A stretch of 64,000 nt of DNA from JBAOHV01 sp963714875 (GTDB taxonomy: Bacteria; Actinomycetota; Acidimicrobiia; Acidimicrobiales; Microtrichaceae), in the NCBI GenBank assembly GCA_963714875.1, contig CAVQQI010000011.1, positions 682,001-746,000 of the forward strand. Reading direction: 5' to 3'. Under the pieces are notes generated by a model. It was given only the letters and a program-made list of their open reading frames with translations, had not been told where the DNA came from and searched no databases. Of this stretch, positions 1-8,765 are shown piece by piece. The position numbers and the translations under genes were made by a program. Each line of letters begins with the position of its first letter. Position 1 is the stretch's first letter.

Positions 1-177
1 CAGCTGATGGTGATGTTCCGTCAGGTCGGCAACTTCTCTCCGCTCACCGCGCTCGCCTTCCCGATACCTCTGGTGTTCTTCGGAATGATCTTCTGCAGGT
101 CGCTGTGGCGCACCCACGTGCGCCACAGCGTCACCTGGCGGGGCCGGGAGATCTCGACCGTGCCCGACCGAGGATGA
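1..177 (+). CDS. Family 2 glycosyltransferase, C-terminal end only (CrtQ-like)
   Basis: The window opens inside this gene; only the last 58 residues are visible. A hydrophobic stretch (LTALAFPIPLVFFGMIF) is followed by a basic tail with VTWRGREI. A membrane segment followed by a W-K/R-G-R motif is typical of the C-terminus of membrane-anchored family 2 glycosyltransferases such as 4,4'-diaponeurosporenoate glycosyltransferase CrtQ and hopanoid-associated relatives. The stop lies 10 bases before the CrtO-like acyltransferase gene, and that pairing supports a carotenoid glycosyltransferase. The catalytic domain is outside the window, so the substrate is inferred only from the neighbour. Confidence 0.55.
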   Translation, partial: QLMVMFRQVGNFSPLTALAFPIPLVFFGMIFCRSLWRTHVRHSVTWRGREISTVPDRG

Positions 178-187
178 CCGCGCTTCC

Positions 188-676
188 GTGCTGATCCAGC
201 TCTCGGACGCACTGGCCATCGCCGTGTCCAGCTTGATGTGGGTGCTCATCGGGTTGGTCACCGGCTGGCACTATCACCGCCGGCCCACAGAGCACTTCGC
301 GGACGACAACTGGCTCACCCGGCCCCGTGCGTTCGAACAGGGAGGTCGCTGGTACCAGCGACACCTTCGCATCCGTTCCTGGAAGGACAAGCTGCCCGAG
401 AAGGGCGACCTGTTCCGCGGGGGGTTCTCCAAGCGGCACCTGACGAACCGGTCGACATCACACCTGCAGCGCTTCGTCGTGGAGACGCGTCGGGCAGAGA
501 TGGTCCACTGGTCCAATCTCGCAGCCGGTCCGGTGTTCCTGATCTGGTGCCCGCCACTGCTGGGCGGCGTCATGGTGGTGTTCGGCATCGTCGCGCACCT
601 GCCGTTCATCACGGTCCAGCGCTACAACCGGGAACGACTGACCACGATCCTGGCCCGGCGCGCACCGGCCACCTGA
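188..676 (+). CDS. CrtO-like glycosyl-carotenoid acyltransferase
   Basis: The 162-residue membrane protein resembles glycosyl-4,4'-diaponeurosporenoate acyltransferase (CrtO), which puts the fatty acyl chain on the sugar in the last step of staphyloxanthin synthesis. Family marks by eye: FEQGGRWYQRHLRIRSWKDKLP near residues 50-70, a Gly/Lys-rich FRGGFSKRHL block, FVVETRRAEMVHW around residue 100, and the closing LPFITVQRYNRERL. Two membrane segments lie near residues 6-23 and 117-140. Length matches the roughly 165 residues of staphylococcal CrtO. The GTG start at 188 follows the upstream glycosyltransferase stop by 10 bases, so the two are probably one operon. The actual carotenoid is unknown because no desaturase or synthase lies in the window. 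Confidence 0.75.
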   Translation: MLIQLSDALAIAVSSLMWVLIGLVTGWHYHRRPTEHFADDNWLTRPRAFEQGGRWYQRHLRIRSWKDKLPEKGDLFRGGFSKRHLTNRSTSHLQRFVVETRRAEMVHWSNLAAGPVFLIWCPPLLGGVMVVFGIVAHLPFITVQRYNRERLTTILARRAPAT

Positions 677-742
677 GCGGCTCGGCCGAACCGAGCAGCC
701 TGTCCGGTCGTCGCGGTCCGGCAGGTCGACGAGTCGGTCCGG

Positions 743-1441
743 TCAGCGGTCGCGTACCCGCTGCAGCAGTTGGACCAGCCGGTCGGTGTCCTGTGCGCCG
801 GGAATGATCCAGTCGTCATCGATGACGAACGCCGGCACGCCGCTGATGCCGCGCTCGTGTGCCGATGCCTGGTCCGCGCGGATCTGCTCGGACCAGCTGC
901 CCGAGACGAGCATCTCGGCGGCCAGGTCCCGATCCAGCCCGACCGACGCGGCAGCGTCGACCAGCGTGTCGTGGCGGCCGATGTCAGCACCCTGTGTGAA
1001 GTAGTCGTCGAAGAGCCGGTCGACGAGGCGGGACTGCTGCATGATCGTGGACGCATCGGCTGTGCCAGCGCCGCCCGGACCACCGCCCGCCCCGGAGCCG
1101 CCGGCAGCGCCCATCTCGTCGCCCGAGCCGGCCCAGGCGATCAGGCGGTGGGCATCGGCGGTGTTGACCCGTAGTGCACGGTCGAAGCGATAGTCGATGC
1201 CGGCCTCACGGCCGAGTCCCTCGAGCCGTTCCGTCATCGCGTCGAAGGCGCCCGGGCCGTACTTCCGTTCCAGGGCGGCACGCAGGTCCCCCGGCTCGGT
1301 CGGCGCGCCCGGGTCCAACTGGAACGCCCTCCATCGCACTTCGATGTCGCTGCGGCCCACCTGATCGAGTGCGGCGTCGAGGCGCCGGGCGCCCAGGTAG
1401 CACCAGGGACAGACCACGTCGGACCAGATGTCGATGCGCAT
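743..1441 (-). CDS. DsbA/FrnE-family thiol-disulfide oxidoreductase
   Basis: The protein of about 232 residues begins MRIDIWSDVVCPWC, placing the CPWC redox motif at residues 11-14, as in 2-hydroxychromene-2-carboxylate isomerase/DsbA-like FrnE proteins. The rest follows the family: WRAFQLDP, an alpha-helical insert, then GISGVPAFVIDD with the cis-proline (V-P) and a C-terminal LVQLLQRVRDR helix. There is no signal peptide, so a cytoplasmic polyketide-type or redox-stress role is likely. An Ala/Gly-rich insert of about 25 residues interrupts the helical domain around residues 115-140. The ATG at 1441 was chosen because the motif starts right after it. The gene is divergent from msrB with about 50 bases between, which fits a shared thiol-redox function. 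Confidence 0.85.
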   Translation of the reverse strand: MRIDIWSDVVCPWCYLGARRLDAALDQVGRSDIEVRWRAFQLDPGAPTEPGDLRAALERKYGPGAFDAMTERLEGLGREAGIDYRFDRALRVNTADAHRLIAWAGSGDEMGAAGGSGAGGGPGGAGTADASTIMQQSRLVDRLFDDYFTQGADIGRHDTLVDAAASVGLDRDLAAEMLVSGSWSEQIRADQASAHERGISGVPAFVIDDDWIIPGAQDTDRLVQLLQRVRDR

Positions 1442-1494
1442 GGTGGTCCGAACACCGCGGCCCACCGGCCAGTTCCCGTCGATACCCTTGTCCC

Positions 1495-1917
1495 GTGGAC
1501 GACACGACGAGCACGACCGGTGACCGCCCCGACATGTCACCCGAGGCCATCCGAGCCAGGCTCACGCCTGCGCAGTACCAGGTGACCCAGCAGGCCGGCA
1601 CCGAGCCGGCGTTCAGCGGCGCCTACTGGGACACCAAGCAGGCAGGGACCTACCGCTGCGTGGTCTGTCACGAGCCGCTGTTCTCGTCCGACACCAAGTA
1701 CGACTCGGGCTCGGGCTGGCCGTCGTTCTGGGAGGCCCTCGACCCCGCCAAGGTGACTCTCGTCGAGGACCGCAGCCACGGCATGTCGCGGGTCGAGGCG
1801 CGTTGCGCGACCTGCCAGGCGCACCTCGGGCACGTCTTCCCCGACGGACCCCGACCCACCGGCGAGCGGTTCTGCATGAACTCCGCCTCGCTGGACTTCG
1901 TCCCCGCCGAAGGCTGA
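1495..1917 (+). CDS. msrB: Peptide methionine (R)-S-oxide reductase MsrB
   Basis: MsrB reduces the R epimer of methionine sulfoxide in proteins using thioredoxin. From the GTG at 1495 the protein has 140 residues, the normal single-domain size. It carries the family signatures: GTYRCVVC and CATCQAHLGH, the two Cys-x-x-Cys pairs that hold the structural zinc (C55, C58, C104, C107); SGSGWPSF; and RFCMNSASLDF, where C127 is the catalytic cysteine. An ATG at 1534 is an alternative start that keeps the whole domain. It is divergently arranged with the DsbA-like gene. Confidence 0.95.
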   Translation: MDDTTSTTGDRPDMSPEAIRARLTPAQYQVTQQAGTEPAFSGAYWDTKQAGTYRCVVCHEPLFSSDTKYDSGSGWPSFWEALDPAKVTLVEDRSHGMSRVEARCATCQAHLGHVFPDGPRPTGERFCMNSASLDFVPAEG

Positions 1918-2114
1918 CGTCACCGGGGATCAGTCCCGCCGCTGGACCGCGGCCGGAGCGTCGGTTGTCCCGGCACCTACGGACACCGGCGAACAGCCGC
2001 CTTCCGTTTTCTGACCGAACCCGTTGACCGACTGAGTCAGTCGCGCGAGGGTTTCTGAAGCCGGTTCGCGACGTAGAGGAAGCACGCGGACCGTCCACTG
2101 GGAGGGAAGACCCG

Positions 2115-4981
2115 ATGATCACCACGACCGTTCGTTCGCGCTCACGCGCGCTCCGCCACCTGGCACTGAGCGCACTCGCCGTCCTGGGGGTGATCGCGGT
2201 CGCGTGTGTGCCACCTGTCGGCACCGTGGACGGCGACCAGGTACTGGACCTGACTGCGACCGGGCGGCGACCGGTCGCCATCTCCGCGCCCGTGCCGGTC
2301 CCGGGATTCGACATCGGCCTGGCCGAGGACGGTCGGCTCGCCGCGCTGACAGGTACCCATGACGTGCCCGGTACGGACGGTGCCCGCTACCAGGTCACCT
2401 TCTCGATCGGCAGAGTGCTGGAGCACGCCAAGGGCAGCATCGAGATCCGCAACCTGGACACCGACAAGGTCGTGAGCGGCCTGGTCTACATGGATGCACC
2501 TGCGCTGGAACAGGTCGGCAACCAGCAGGTGCTGTCGATCGAGGGCGCCACCGGGTCCTTCTACAGCGGTGAGTGGTTCCCCGGGGTCATCTCCGCGCGC
2601 ATCACCGTCGGCGAGCCGAGCGGCACCACCACGACGACCGAGGCCACCCACCACCACCGTCGATCCCACCACCACGACGACCGAGCCACCCACCACCACC
2701 GTCGATCCCACGACCACCACGACCCAGCCGACGACCACCACCACCGACGCACCACCGACCACGACCACCGACGCACCCACCACCACGACCACGACGACCG
2801 AGCCGACCACCACCACCGAGGCGCCGACGACCACCACGTCGACCACCTCGACCAGCACCACGACCACCGAAGCACCGACGACCACGACGACGACGCAGCC
2901 CACGACCACGACTACACGAGCCAGCCGACAACCACGACAACCACCACGTCGACCACGCACGACGTCGACCACGAGCACGACCACGACGCAGCCGCCGGAT
3001 CCGTTCACGTTCTCGATCGGAGAGACGATCGACGGTGAGATCGAGACCGCCGGAGCATCGGACACCTGGACGTTCACCACACCGGGTCAGACCGTGTTCT
3101 TCGACGTCACCGCCCTCGGTGAACTCGGCGAGACCGGCTGCAACAACGCCAACTTCGACCTACACCCTCACCGGACCCGACGGCGAAGTGTTCGACGAAT
3201 TCCTCTTCTCCTGCAACAGCGACCAAGGACCCATCGAACTCCCCGCCGGCACCTACACCCTCACCATCGACGGCCGCGACGACGCCACCGGCTACTACCA
3301 GATCACCTCGTGGGACGTGCCAGCACCCGACACCTCGATGTTCGCGATCGGCGACGTCATCTCGGGTGAGATCGAGACCCCCGGTGTGCTGGACGTGCAG
3401 AGCTTCACCACACCGGGTCAGACCGTGTTCTTCGACGTCACCGCCCTCGGTGAACTCGGCGAGACCGGCTGCAACAACGCCAACTTCGACCTACACCCTC
3501 ACCGGACCCGACGGCGAGGTGTTCGACCGAATTCCTCTTCGCCTGCAACAGCGACCAAGGACCCATCGAACTCCCCGCCGGCACCTACACCCTCACCATC
3601 GACGGCCGCGGCAACTCCACCGGCTACTACCAGATCACCACTCAGGACGTGCCGCCGGTGGATCCGTTCACCTTCTCGATCGGAGAGACGATCGACGGTG
3701 AGATCGAGACCCCCGGCGTCACCGGACACCTGGACGTTCACCACACCGGGCCAGACCGTGTTCTTCGACGTCACCGCCATCGGTGAACTCGGCGAGACCG
3801 GCTGCAACGACGCCAACTTCGACCTACACCCTCACCGGCCCCGACGGCGCAGGTGTTCGACCGAATTCCTCTCTCAGCTGCAACAGCGACCGAGGACCCG
3901 TCGAACTCCCCGCCGGCACCTACACCCTCACCATCGACGGCCGCGGCAACTCCACCGGCTACTACCAGATCACCAGCCTCGAACGTCCCCGCACCCGACA
4001 CCGACACCTTCACCATCGGCGACGTCATCTCCGGCGAGATCGAAACCCCCGGCGTCACCGACGACTGGACCTTCACCACACCGGGCCAGACCGTGTTCTT
4101 CGACGTCACCGCCCTCGGTGAACTCGGCGAGACCGGCTGCAACGACGCCAACTTCGACCACACCCTCACCGGACCCGACGGCGAAGTGTTCGACCGAGTT
4201 CCTCTTCAGCTGCAACAGCGACCAAGGACCCGTCGAACTCCCCGCCGGCACCTACACCCTCACCATCGACGGCCGCGGCAACTCCACCGGCTACTACCAG
4301 ATCACCACCCTCGAACGTCCCCGCACCCGACACCGACACCTTCACCATCGGTGACGTCATCTCCGGGAGATCGAAACTCCCGGTGTCACCGACGTCTGGA
4401 CCTTCACCACACCGGGCCAGACCGTGTTCTTCGACGTCACCGCCATCGGTGAACTCGGCGAGACCGGCTGCAACGGCGCCAGCTTCGACTACACCCTCAC
4501 CGGACCCGACGGCGAAGTGTTCGACCGAGTTCCTCTTCGGCTGCAACAGCGACCAAGGACCCATCGAACTCCCCGCCGGCACCTACACCCTCACCATCGA
4601 CGGCGACAACGGCAACTCCACCGGCTACTACCAGATCACCACCCTCGAACGTCCCCGCACCCGACACCGACACCTTCACCATCGGTGACGTCATCTCCGG
4701 CGAGATCGAAACCCCCGGTGTCACCGACGACTGGACCTTCACCACACCGGGCCAGACCGTGTTCTTCGACGTCACCGCCATCGGTGAACTCGGCGAGACC
4801 GGCTGCAACGGCGCCAGCTTCGACCACACCCTCACCGGACCCGACGGCGAAGTGTTCGACCGAGTTCCTCTTCAGCTGCAACAGCGACCGAGGACCCGTC
4901 GAACTCCCCGCCGGCACCTACACCCTCACCATCGACGGCCGCGGCAACTCCACCGGCTACTACCAGATCACCACCTCGTAG
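2115..4981 (+). CDS. Secreted lipoprotein with Thr-rich linker and six PPC-like repeats (frame-broken)
   Basis: The start ATG follows a GGAGGG ribosome site. The N-terminus is a lipoprotein signal (GVIAVACVPP). It is followed by a domain of about 150 residues that I do not recognise, a linker of about 110 residues made of Thr, Pro, Asp and Glu (TTTTTEPPTTTVDP-like), and six repeats of about 110 residues. Each repeat reads IGDVISGEIETPG...DDWTFTTPGQTVFFDV...ELPAGTYTLTIDG...GYYQIT, resembling bacterial pre-peptidase C-terminal (PPC) beta-sandwiches. The reading frame breaks at least ten times. Nearly all breaks are single extra bases, many at the same position of successive repeats, plus one single-base loss near 4366. 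Whether the native gene is intact cannot be told from this sequence. A cell-surface adhesive or scaffold role is inference. Confidence 0.6.
3001..4978 (+). repeat. Six tandem repeats of about 330 bp encoding PPC-like domains
   Basis: The landmark gtgttcttcgacgtcacc recurs at about 3094, 3425, 3758, 4093, 4424 and 4759, giving spacings of 331, 333, 335, 331 and 335 bases. An intact unit would be 330 bases (110 codons). The excess bases correspond to the inserted bases that break the frame, except a three-base codon insertion in the fifth unit (GDNGNS instead of GRGNS). Copies are nearly identical over long blocks, pointing to recent duplication or gene conversion. Such repeats are also prone to assembly collapse. 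Confidence 0.9.
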
Positions 4982-5056
4982 CGAGGCAGGGCCGCGCGGC
5001 TCGACACCCGAGCTGGCCGTGTCGCAGGATGTTCCACTCTCGGCGAGGAGCACGTG

Positions 5057-6602
5057 ATGCGGGAGATGGGTCGGACAACATCGGTCGAGCAACACGCAGC
5101 CGCGGGCCGCAGGCGGCGCCCCGGCCGCGGCTGGCTCGCGGCGGGCGTCGCCGCGGTGGCGCTGGTGGCTGCTGCGTGCACTCCGCCGCCGCTGGTGCCC
5201 TTCCCCGATGGCGGGCCAGGGGTGGTCACACCCGCTGAGCCCGACGTGATCCCCCCGCTGCGGATGCTCGACGGCGAGCTGGTCGACGGCGCGGGGCGTG
5301 TCGTGCTGCTGCACGGGATGAACTCGGTACAGAAGGGCGAGCCGTTCATCTCCACCGACGAGCCAGGCTGGCTGGGCTCGCTCGAACGGGAGTACCTGCA
5401 CCGCAGCGGGTTCAACTCGGTGCGCCTGGGCGTGACCTTCGCCGCGCTCATGCCCGAGCCGGGCGTGATCGACACCGAGTACCTCGACCGGGTCGTCGAG
5501 ATGACCGATCTGTTGGCCTCCGAGGACATCTGGGTGCAGCTCGACTTCCACCAGGACGTCTTCAACCAGATGCCCGACTGGGCAACACCGCCCGACGCTG
5601 CCTCGCTGTCCGATGTCGCGCCCGAGCTGTTCGGCTTCATCGGCTGGGCAGCGGGCTACCTGAGCCCGAAGTCGATCCGCCAGTGGGACTCCTTCCTGGC
5701 GGGCGAGCCCCACGTGCAGGGCCGCAGCGCCGCAACAGTGCTGGGCGACGCGGCCGGCGCGCTCGCCGAGCGGGTGGCCGACAACGACCACGTCATCGGC
5801 ATCGAGCTGTTGAACGAGCCCTTCTCGGGCTCGGCGGTCGTGCGCTGCGTCACCGAGGGCTGCCCGGACGTCGAACAGCGTCTGAGTGACCGGTACACCG
5901 AGATGGCGGCTCCCATCCGCGCAGCGGCTCCGGAGATGCCGATCTGGGTCGAACCCTTCGCTCCGACCGCGTATCTGGCACAGCCGACCATGCCGCCTCC
6001 GGTGGTGACCCCCGCCAGCGATGGGCCCCAAGCTGGGGCTGGCATGGCACCTGTACTGCCACGACACCGACGACGGGAAGGTCGAGGTCGCGGATCCGGC
6101 CACCACCGGGTTCTGCACCGCACGCTTCCAGAACGGCTTCGCCGCCGGGGCCGCAATGGCCCAGCAGCTGGGCGGCGCTCGGATCCTCAACGAGTTCGGC
6201 GCCTCGAGGAACCCCCTCGATGTCAGCATCGCAACCCGCGCCGCGGACGACGAGTTCGTGTCGTGGATGTACTGGGCCGCGACCACAGCCCTGAGCCCGA
6301 CCGACTCGGCGTTGCCCGACGAGGTCGAGGCCCACCTGATCCGCCCGTACCCGCAGGCCACCGCCGGCACACCCGGCCAGCTGCGCTACGAGCCCACGAC
6401 CGGCGCCTTCACCTACTCGTTCACCCCGGATGCGTCGATCGATGCTCCCACCTCGATCGTGGTGCCCGAGCGTGCCTATCCGGCCGGCTACGACGCCACG
6501 GTCACGCACGGCACCATCACCTCGGCCCCGCAGGCCGGCCGGGTGACGGTCGAGCCCGACGGGTCGGCCGGCCCCATCACGGTCACCCTCCGCCGGAGCT
6601 GA
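5057..6602 (+). CDS. Endoglycoceramidase-like GH5 lipoprotein (one frame break)
   Basis: GAGGAG precedes GTG 5054/ATG 5057; I chose the ATG. The signal peptide has a lipobox ending AACTPP. The mature protein has the glycoside hydrolase family 5 layout of endoglycosylceramidases: LLHGMNSVQKG, FNSVRLGVTF, IWVQLDFHQDVF, GIELLNEPF (acid/base Glu) and, after the break, ILNEFGA (nucleophile Glu), then a short beta-rich C-terminal domain. Family members cleave the glycan from glycosylceramides. The frame breaks at 6026-6029, where four Cs stand where three would restore ASDGPKLGLAWHLYC, so the native enzyme is probably complete at about 514 residues. Anchoring outside the cell is inferred from the lipobox. 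The exact glycolipid substrate cannot be read from sequence. Confidence 0.8.
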
Positions 6603-6769
6603 GCTGACAGCGGCCGCGGCGCGCGTCGTTGCGGCTCGGGTGGACGGTTCACTGCGTCGGCGCCGCCTCCGTCCGGGCGGAGCGGGCTGCGCGCACAGGT
6701 GACGCGATCCGTCGCCGGTGCGCGCAGGAAGGCGGGTCGGAGGCTCCGGCCGGCGTCGCCCCGCCGAGC

Positions 6770-7438
6770 TCAGGACGCATTGAGCAGGTTCCACGCGCCA
6801 GCGGCGCACAGCGCCACGCCGAACACCACCGAGACCACGACCCCGATCGTCCGCCCGTTGCGCTCCATCCATGCCTGCACCTGGCTCAGCTTCGGACGGA
6901 TGTCGTCGCCGAACACGGTGAGCGCAAGCGGTGGAACGAGCGCAGCAGCTGCGGCGGCCAGGTACAACAGGGCGACCCCGGCGAGCCGTGCGGGCTCGCC
7001 GACGTCCGAGCGGGCGACGACGTGGAGCCCGGGGATGTACAGCGCCAGCGTCGACGCGTTGACCAGCATCCACACCGCGCCGAGCACGAACAGCGACAAG
7101 GGGGGTGCGTCGATGACGCGCTGCGCCCGACCCGGAGCACTCGTCGACGCCGGGCGTCGAGCAGAACGAATCGCGAGCGACAGGAGCACCGCGCCGCCGA
7201 CGACCAGGATGACGCCTGCTTCCGGCGACGCGGTCAGCCCCGAGTCGAAGTCCGGCAGACGGGCCAGCAGCGACGCGCCCCCGATGGTGATGATGAGCAA
7301 CGAGACCATGCGACCGGCCGCCAGCGACCAGGCCCGCGACAGCGCCCGGGAATCGCCGGTCAGGATCACCAGCTGCATCACCAGCAGCGTGGGGCTGAGC
7401 GCCGCGCCGACCGCGAACGGCAGCAGCTGGACGAACAT
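6770..7438 (-). CDS. GAP/Sap-family integral membrane protein
   Basis: The protein has 222 residues with about six hydrophobic segments, starting MFVQLLPFAVGAALSPTLLV. The N-terminal pattern with Leu/Pro-rich first helix, the GDSRALSRAWSLAAGRMVSL loop and the final MERNGRTIGVVVSVVFGV helix match the GAP family (Sap, sulfolipid-1 addressing protein), membrane proteins linked in mycobacteria to export of glycolipids. It is divergent from the beta-propeller lipoprotein at 7565. The 126 bases between should hold both promoters. No substrate can be assigned here. Confidence 0.7.
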   Translation of the reverse strand: MFVQLLPFAVGAALSPTLLVMQLVILTGDSRALSRAWSLAAGRMVSLLIITIGGASLLARLPDFDSGLTASPEAGVILVVGGAVLLSLAIRSARRPASTSAPGRAQRVIDAPPLSLFVLGAVWMLVNASTLALYIPGLHVVARSDVGEPARLAGVALLYLAAAAAALVPPLALTVFGDDIRPKLSQVQAWMERNGRTIGVVVSVVFGVALCAAGAWNLLNAS

Positions 7439-7564
7439 GGTCAGGGCCGGCACCGGTGCATGTTCCCAGCATCCGCGACGTTGCCGGGGACGGCGCGCCG
7501 GTTGCCACATCTGCGAGGCTCTTCGGGCGCAGTGCCGACCGGCGGGCGCAGGGGGCGAACAACG

Positions 7565-8737
7565 ATGACCACGCAGGTGACACGGCAGGGGCGGACGAGG
7601 GTCGCCGTACTGGTGATCTGCACCGCGATCCTGGCCGTCGCCTGCGGCCCCGGGCCGACCGGCCCACCACCGCCCGGGCCGGGTCCGCTGTCGCTCGGCG
7701 CCGGCGGCGCCTGGGGCAACGACGTGACCACCGGCGCCAGCATCAGCGGCAACGGGCGGTTCGTGGCGTTCAGTTCTGCCTCCGACAACGTGGTTCCCGG
7801 TGACACCAACGGAGTCACCGACACGTTCCTGCGCGACCGAACCACGGGCGACGTGCAGCGCGTGGCGCAGCACACCGTCGGCGAGCCACGGATCAGCGGG
7901 AACGGCCGCTACGTGTCCTACGTCGCCTTCGGCGGGGTCTACGCGGTGTTCGACAGGATCGCCGGGACCACCGTCAGCTGGACGACCGCGGTCGCACAGA
8001 ACACCCCGGTCGTTCCCGACGACGGCTCGGTCGCCATCTTCGGCCGACCCGGGTCGTTCGGAGTGTTCTCCACCGCATGCCGGGTCCGCGACCTGTCGAC
8101 CGGCACCGAGACCGATTGCCCTGCGGGTGGGCCCGGGTTCGGCACCGTCGCGCTCGACGCGGTCAGCCGCAACGGCCGGTTCGTCCTGTACTTCTGGCTC
8201 GACCAGGACGGCGGCGGCACCAGCGCACGATTGGTGTGGGACCGCCAGACAGGCGCTGTGACGCCCGCCCCGGCGGGGCTCATCGTGTTCGGCAACTCGG
8301 TGGTCATCTCCGACGACGGTCGCTATCTCGCTGCGACCGACTTCACCCCGGGTTCGCCGTTCGCTCCCCAGCTGTTCGACCGCCAGACCGGCACGCTGAG
8401 GACGCTGCCGGGACCCGCACCCGACGGGTCCACATTGCCGGTCGACATCTCGGCGAACGGCAGCACCGTGGCGCTCTACAGCGAGGCGACGAACCTGGCT
8501 GCCGACGACACCAACGGAGGGTCGGACATCTACCTGTGGAACACGGTGTCCGACACCGTGACCCTCGCCTCTCGCCGGCTGGACACCGGCGCAGCGCTGC
8601 CGACCGGAGCGACGTTCTGCTCGCAGGGGTCGGGCAATCTGCTCGCCTCGGGCCCAGGAGTGTGCGTGCGGACCAGCGATCCGCTCGATGCTGCGGACCT
8701 CAACGGCGTGACCGACGCTTGGCTGGTGCCGAGCTGA
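7565..8737 (+). CDS. Secreted TolB/WD40-like beta-propeller lipoprotein
   Basis: The 390-residue protein begins with a lipoprotein signal (LAVACGPG) and a short Pro/Gly linker. The mature part is repeats of the form ISGNGRFVAFSS...NVVPGDTNGVTDTFLRDR, ISANGSTVALYS...NLAADDTNGGSDIYLWN, which is the PD40/TolB-like propeller pattern common in actinobacterial secreted proteins. No catalytic residues were recognised. The D-T-N-G turns could bind calcium (inference). It ends 28 bases before the convergent dehydratase gene. Confidence 0.75.
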   Translation: MTTQVTRQGRTRVAVLVICTAILAVACGPGPTGPPPPGPGPLSLGAGGAWGNDVTTGASISGNGRFVAFSSASDNVVPGDTNGVTDTFLRDRTTGDVQRVAQHTVGEPRISGNGRYVSYVAFGGVYAVFDRIAGTTVSWTTAVAQNTPVVPDDGSVAIFGRPGSFGVFSTACRVRDLSTGTETDCPAGGPGFGTVALDAVSRNGRFVLYFWLDQDGGGTSARLVWDRQTGAVTPAPAGLIVFGNSVVISDDGRYLAATDFTPGSPFAPQLFDRQTGTLRTLPGPAPDGSTLPVDISANGSTVALYSEATNLAADDTNGGSDIYLWNTVSDTVTLASRRLDTGAALPTGATFCSQGSGNLLASGPGVCVRTSDPLDAADLNGVTDAWLVPS

Positions 8738-8765
8738 ACGACGAGGGGCGTTCGGCGCCGGTGCG

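Noticed and set aside
2640..3000. His/Asp-rich protein segment resembling a metal-binding region
   Set aside because: It is the shifted reading of the Thr/Pro linker (accaccacc as ACC-ACC or CAC-CAC). The ThrPro frame continues into the PPC-like repeats and fits linker composition.
4832..6370. Long open frame on the minus strand antisense to the GH5 gene
   Set aside because: It is a high-GC mirror frame: the plus strand has a signal peptide, GH5 motifs and a ribosome site, while the antisense protein has no recognisable domain.
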